From: Zygaena filipendulae
Lineage: Eukaryota; Arthropoda; Insecta; Lepidoptera; Zygaenidae
DNA: 64,000 nt
NCBI GenBank assembly: GCA_907165275.2
Contig: OU015650.1
Coordinates: 11,562,001-11,626,000, forward strand
Direction of reading: 5' to 3'
Made by a program: the position numbers and the translations under genes. This document shows, one piece after another, positions 61,196 to 64,000 of the stretch (the stretch's first letter is position 1; the number at the start of each line of letters is the position of its first letter). The notes under the pieces were generated by a model. The model searched no databases. It had not been told where the DNA came from and worked only from the letters and a program-made list of their open reading frames with translations.

Positions 61196-61352
61196 TAAAG
61201 GGCTAAGGGGACTGGAGTGGAGACCACGTCTACGGGTGGCTGGATGCAACTGGATGCGTATTTCCGAAAACCGGGCTCGTAATATGACGAGTTCTCGGAG
61301 AAGTATATCTAACAGTGGACTGCTGTAGCCTGATATTGATAATGATGATGCG
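61196..61352 (+). mobile_element. LINE 3-prime tail fragment
   Basis: Ends AACAGTGGACTGCTGTAGCC, then TGATATTGATAATGATGATG. A CAGTGGAC...GTAGCCTGAT stretch followed by GATGAT repeats is the usual 3-prime end of a common lepidopteran LINE group. The upstream coding part is absent or beyond recognition. Confidence 0.5.
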
Positions 61353-61419
61353 ACTCCATAGTCCAGATACCTATACGTAGGTACATAACTAATTTCTGCC
61401 TGAAAAAAAAAAACCAACG

Positions 61420-64000
61420 CCCGTCTTGCAAATGGCTAAGGCTTAAATAGAAGTAGAATAAAAGTTAAAGTACAAAGAGATATCTAAAAAAACCATTTGA
61501 GTTAAAACTCTCCATGTTTTTACTTTTGATAAGGGGATCGTACATAGTTTACGTTACATATACTGGTAAGTACCTACGTTTTAAGAAAATATATGGCGTA
61601 GTAATTACATTTTGGAATTTTAAACATGCGCATAAAAATAAAAATATTCGTGCAATAAAAAAGCAATATAAATCTGCTAATTGTAATAACAGCTCAATTC
61701 GAGGGGTCATAATATATAAAAAAACACTTTTAGTATATTTAAGCAATAATATTAAATTTAATGGTTAATAGCTTTTTTTTATAATTTGCATTTATTAGAA
61801 GTAACTAAGTAAGTTTAATTAGGTACGTCAAGTATATTTGACCATGATCATTATTATCTACATCTTTTGTTGTAACCAACCAATTTTGGTTGTATCAAAT
61901 ACATACTTACATGTAGGCATCATAACCGCCTTAAACACTCATAGACATTCGTACCTGCTTAATATTTTTATAATACTTTACCTATTAACTACAATTACCT
62001 ACTACAATTACAAGAATGCTATTGTTTAATTACGCTTTATTATTTTTAGAAAAAATTGAGACCAGAAAATATTTAATCATAAAAATTATATTGTAAACTT
62101 TTATAAAGACAAACTTATTTTTTCTTGTACCTATTGCTAAAGTACCTACCTAAAATTGTTAATGTTGTTAAACTGATCTTCAGCCCAAAAAAACTATTAT
62201 TCCGTAATGAATATTATAAAAATAGTAGGTATAGAAGTAATACTGACCAAAGACAAATTGTTCACACAGAAATAGGAGCTCTGCTTCGCGGGTTAGGTAC
62301 TTACTACTTACCTACGTTGACTTTGGTATAAGATAAATATCGGTCTAATACAAACCCAACCTCACCTAGCATTTCGAGGGCTTGGCATCTCATTTATGGA
62401 GTCACCCAGTAGGTACCAAAAGTTAATGTGAAAAATTTAACACCAATTTGGTGATTATTATTAACTAGTTGTGCTCCGCGGTTTCACCCGCATGAAATGT
62501 TTTAATATGACAACTTTTTTTTTCCCAACATCCGATTAAATTGAACAAGGCCTGCAGTTTCAGGTTAAGCTTAATCTACCTGTAAAAACAACATGACAAT
62601 CTGTTCAGTACATTCGGAGATTATGGTGAACAGACAGACAGAAAATAATTTTGAATACTTTTTTGTGGTTGGTCGCTCTTCTTTTATTGTTCCTTGACTT
62701 CCTTGTCATTTGTTAAAAATATTCAATGTACAGAATCTCGGATTCTACTCTTTTATTATACCTAGTATTATAGATTCGCGCATTTATCACATTGACTGTA
62801 GGTATACGTATATATTGTTATATTGTCACTTATTGCCTAACTAGAAAAAAAAACCAATAGATAGTGCCAATAAAGGCACAGAAATAACTGTAAATTATAT
62901 CACTGAAAATACTTGAAAAGAGTAATTTTCTCTCAAATTATCGAAGTGGTGTTGAAAAAGATTTATTTGTACACTTTCAGATTGCTAGGTGAGATTTTAT
63001 ATTGTTAAATTTAGAAACTGAAACCTAGGAGGAAACTCAGCCGTGCGTATACTTGGGGCTCTAGAACGTAACATTGCTGCTATGAACGAAATTATATCGT
63101 GATGTTGTAACTAAACCGGAAATTTAAGTTTTATTTACAAACTTAGTAGTTAATTAACCCATTCGAATCATTAAACCTTGCCCGACGTTGCAATGCCTGT
63201 TATTTAGGACTTTTTTGTCTGATCAGAGACCTTCGCAAGTACGCGCAAACCAATTAACCAAAGTACTTTACCTTATAGTATACTAGAGATCATATAGAGA
63301 ATAGAAATATTACACATACCTAGAGCATCAATATTTCATTCTTAATCGAAGTACAAAGGCAACTGAATGTGAGTGAGGGCGCAAAATTACGTTCCCCTGA
63401 AAGACGTAGTAAGGTGGTTTGACTACCTGTGAAATTTCACATCTCTACGTGCGCTGAATTGTTCTGTGACAATTAATTTAATGTGTTTAATCAGTGCGGC
63501 TGCGTCATTTACGTTCTTAGTAAGTACGAGTACATCAATGTCATTCAAACAGTTTTTGCTTTGGTTCGTCCACCTTAGCGGCCGCCGTTACTCACGAATC
63601 TAGACGCTTAAGTAGGTAGGTACTGTAAAAGTCAATAAAAAACATAGTTTCGTGATTGATGTCTAGATTTATTTTGTTTTCACAATACGCTGTTGCCTGC
63701 TACAGAAATTGGCACTATTCTAGAAACGCTAAGTACCTACCTATATAAATAATTACGTTCACGTTTTCTTAGACTTGTGACTCAACAAAAAATATCAATA
63801 AAAACGATTCATTTCGGATTTATTATATTAATAGATTTTTTTTTCTTTTTGAAGCAAAGAATTGTTGCTGTAAATATTATTAGGACTAACCAAGTTTATT
63901 AAAAAAATAATACTTATTTAAAATGTGGAGTTAGAGAGTCTTTTGTTCCTACGTTTTCTAATACTTAGATCACAAGTTCTAAATCTTATTTACCAATAGG
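61420..64000. other. Intergenic to window end
   Basis: AT-rich with many GTAGGTACCTA-type strings and short uninformative frames. An inverted family B end is at about 62465 (CTAGTTGTGCTCCGCGG). No exon could be supported. Confidence 0.5.

Overview
The window is nuclear DNA of an insect, most likely a moth or butterfly. It is AT-rich, has short spliced exons with GT/AG introns, carries many GTAGGTACCTA-type strings, and is crowded with small transposable elements of kinds common in Lepidoptera. No bacterial-style operon, CRISPR array, rRNA or functional tRNA gene was seen. The gene calls were made by joining exons by hand at splice sites and comparing the products with remembered protein families; no search was run.

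Four spliced genes can be reconstructed. (1) A small secreted protein of unknown function on the + strand (11688-15723, 3 exons, 81 aa). (2) Alkaline ceramidase on the + strand (21585-27277, 5 exons, 269 aa), with all the expected zinc, calcium and catalytic residues. (3) 6-pyruvoyl-tetrahydropterin synthase on the - strand (34566 down to 29305, 4 exons, 148 aa), complete with its catalytic and zinc residues. (4) Electron transfer flavoprotein alpha subunit on the + strand (36371-39814, 7 exons, 329 aa), with a mitochondrial presequence and the family signature. Ceramidase and the pterin synthase converge; the pterin synthase and ETF-alpha diverge from about 1.8 kb of shared upstream DNA. The three recognised enzymes act in unrelated pathways (sphingolipid breakdown, tetrahydrobiopterin synthesis, mitochondrial electron transfer), so this is ordinary eukaryotic gene order and not a functional cluster.

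The rest is mainly mobile-element DNA. It includes two non-autonomous Tc1/mariner-pogo-like elements with TA target duplications and decayed DNA-binding domains (16317-17555, 50805-52113); a foldback family ending in ACCGACTTCC (eight copies); a Helitron-like family ending in a GC hairpin plus CTAG, including a head-to-tail trio and two internally amplified copies; hAT-like, Harbinger-like and other MITEs; two tRNA-derived SINEs; LINE tails; a decayed retroelement C-terminal fragment; degenerate MADF and THAP domain pieces; and a 156-bp tandem satellite. One feature that stands out is a near-perfect hairpin with 97-bp arms in intron 1 of the small secreted gene.

From about 47.4 kb to the end no protein-coding exon could be supported. 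Apart from the second pogo-like element and a few other repeats, this part holds several relatively GC-rich, repeat-poor blocks (about 48.5, 49.5, 53.0, 53.9, 55.3, 56.0, 58.4 and 60.2 kb). They could be regulatory DNA or untranslated first exons of a gene outside the window; that is inference only. I did not find a convincing new biological system; the best leads are listed as findings.
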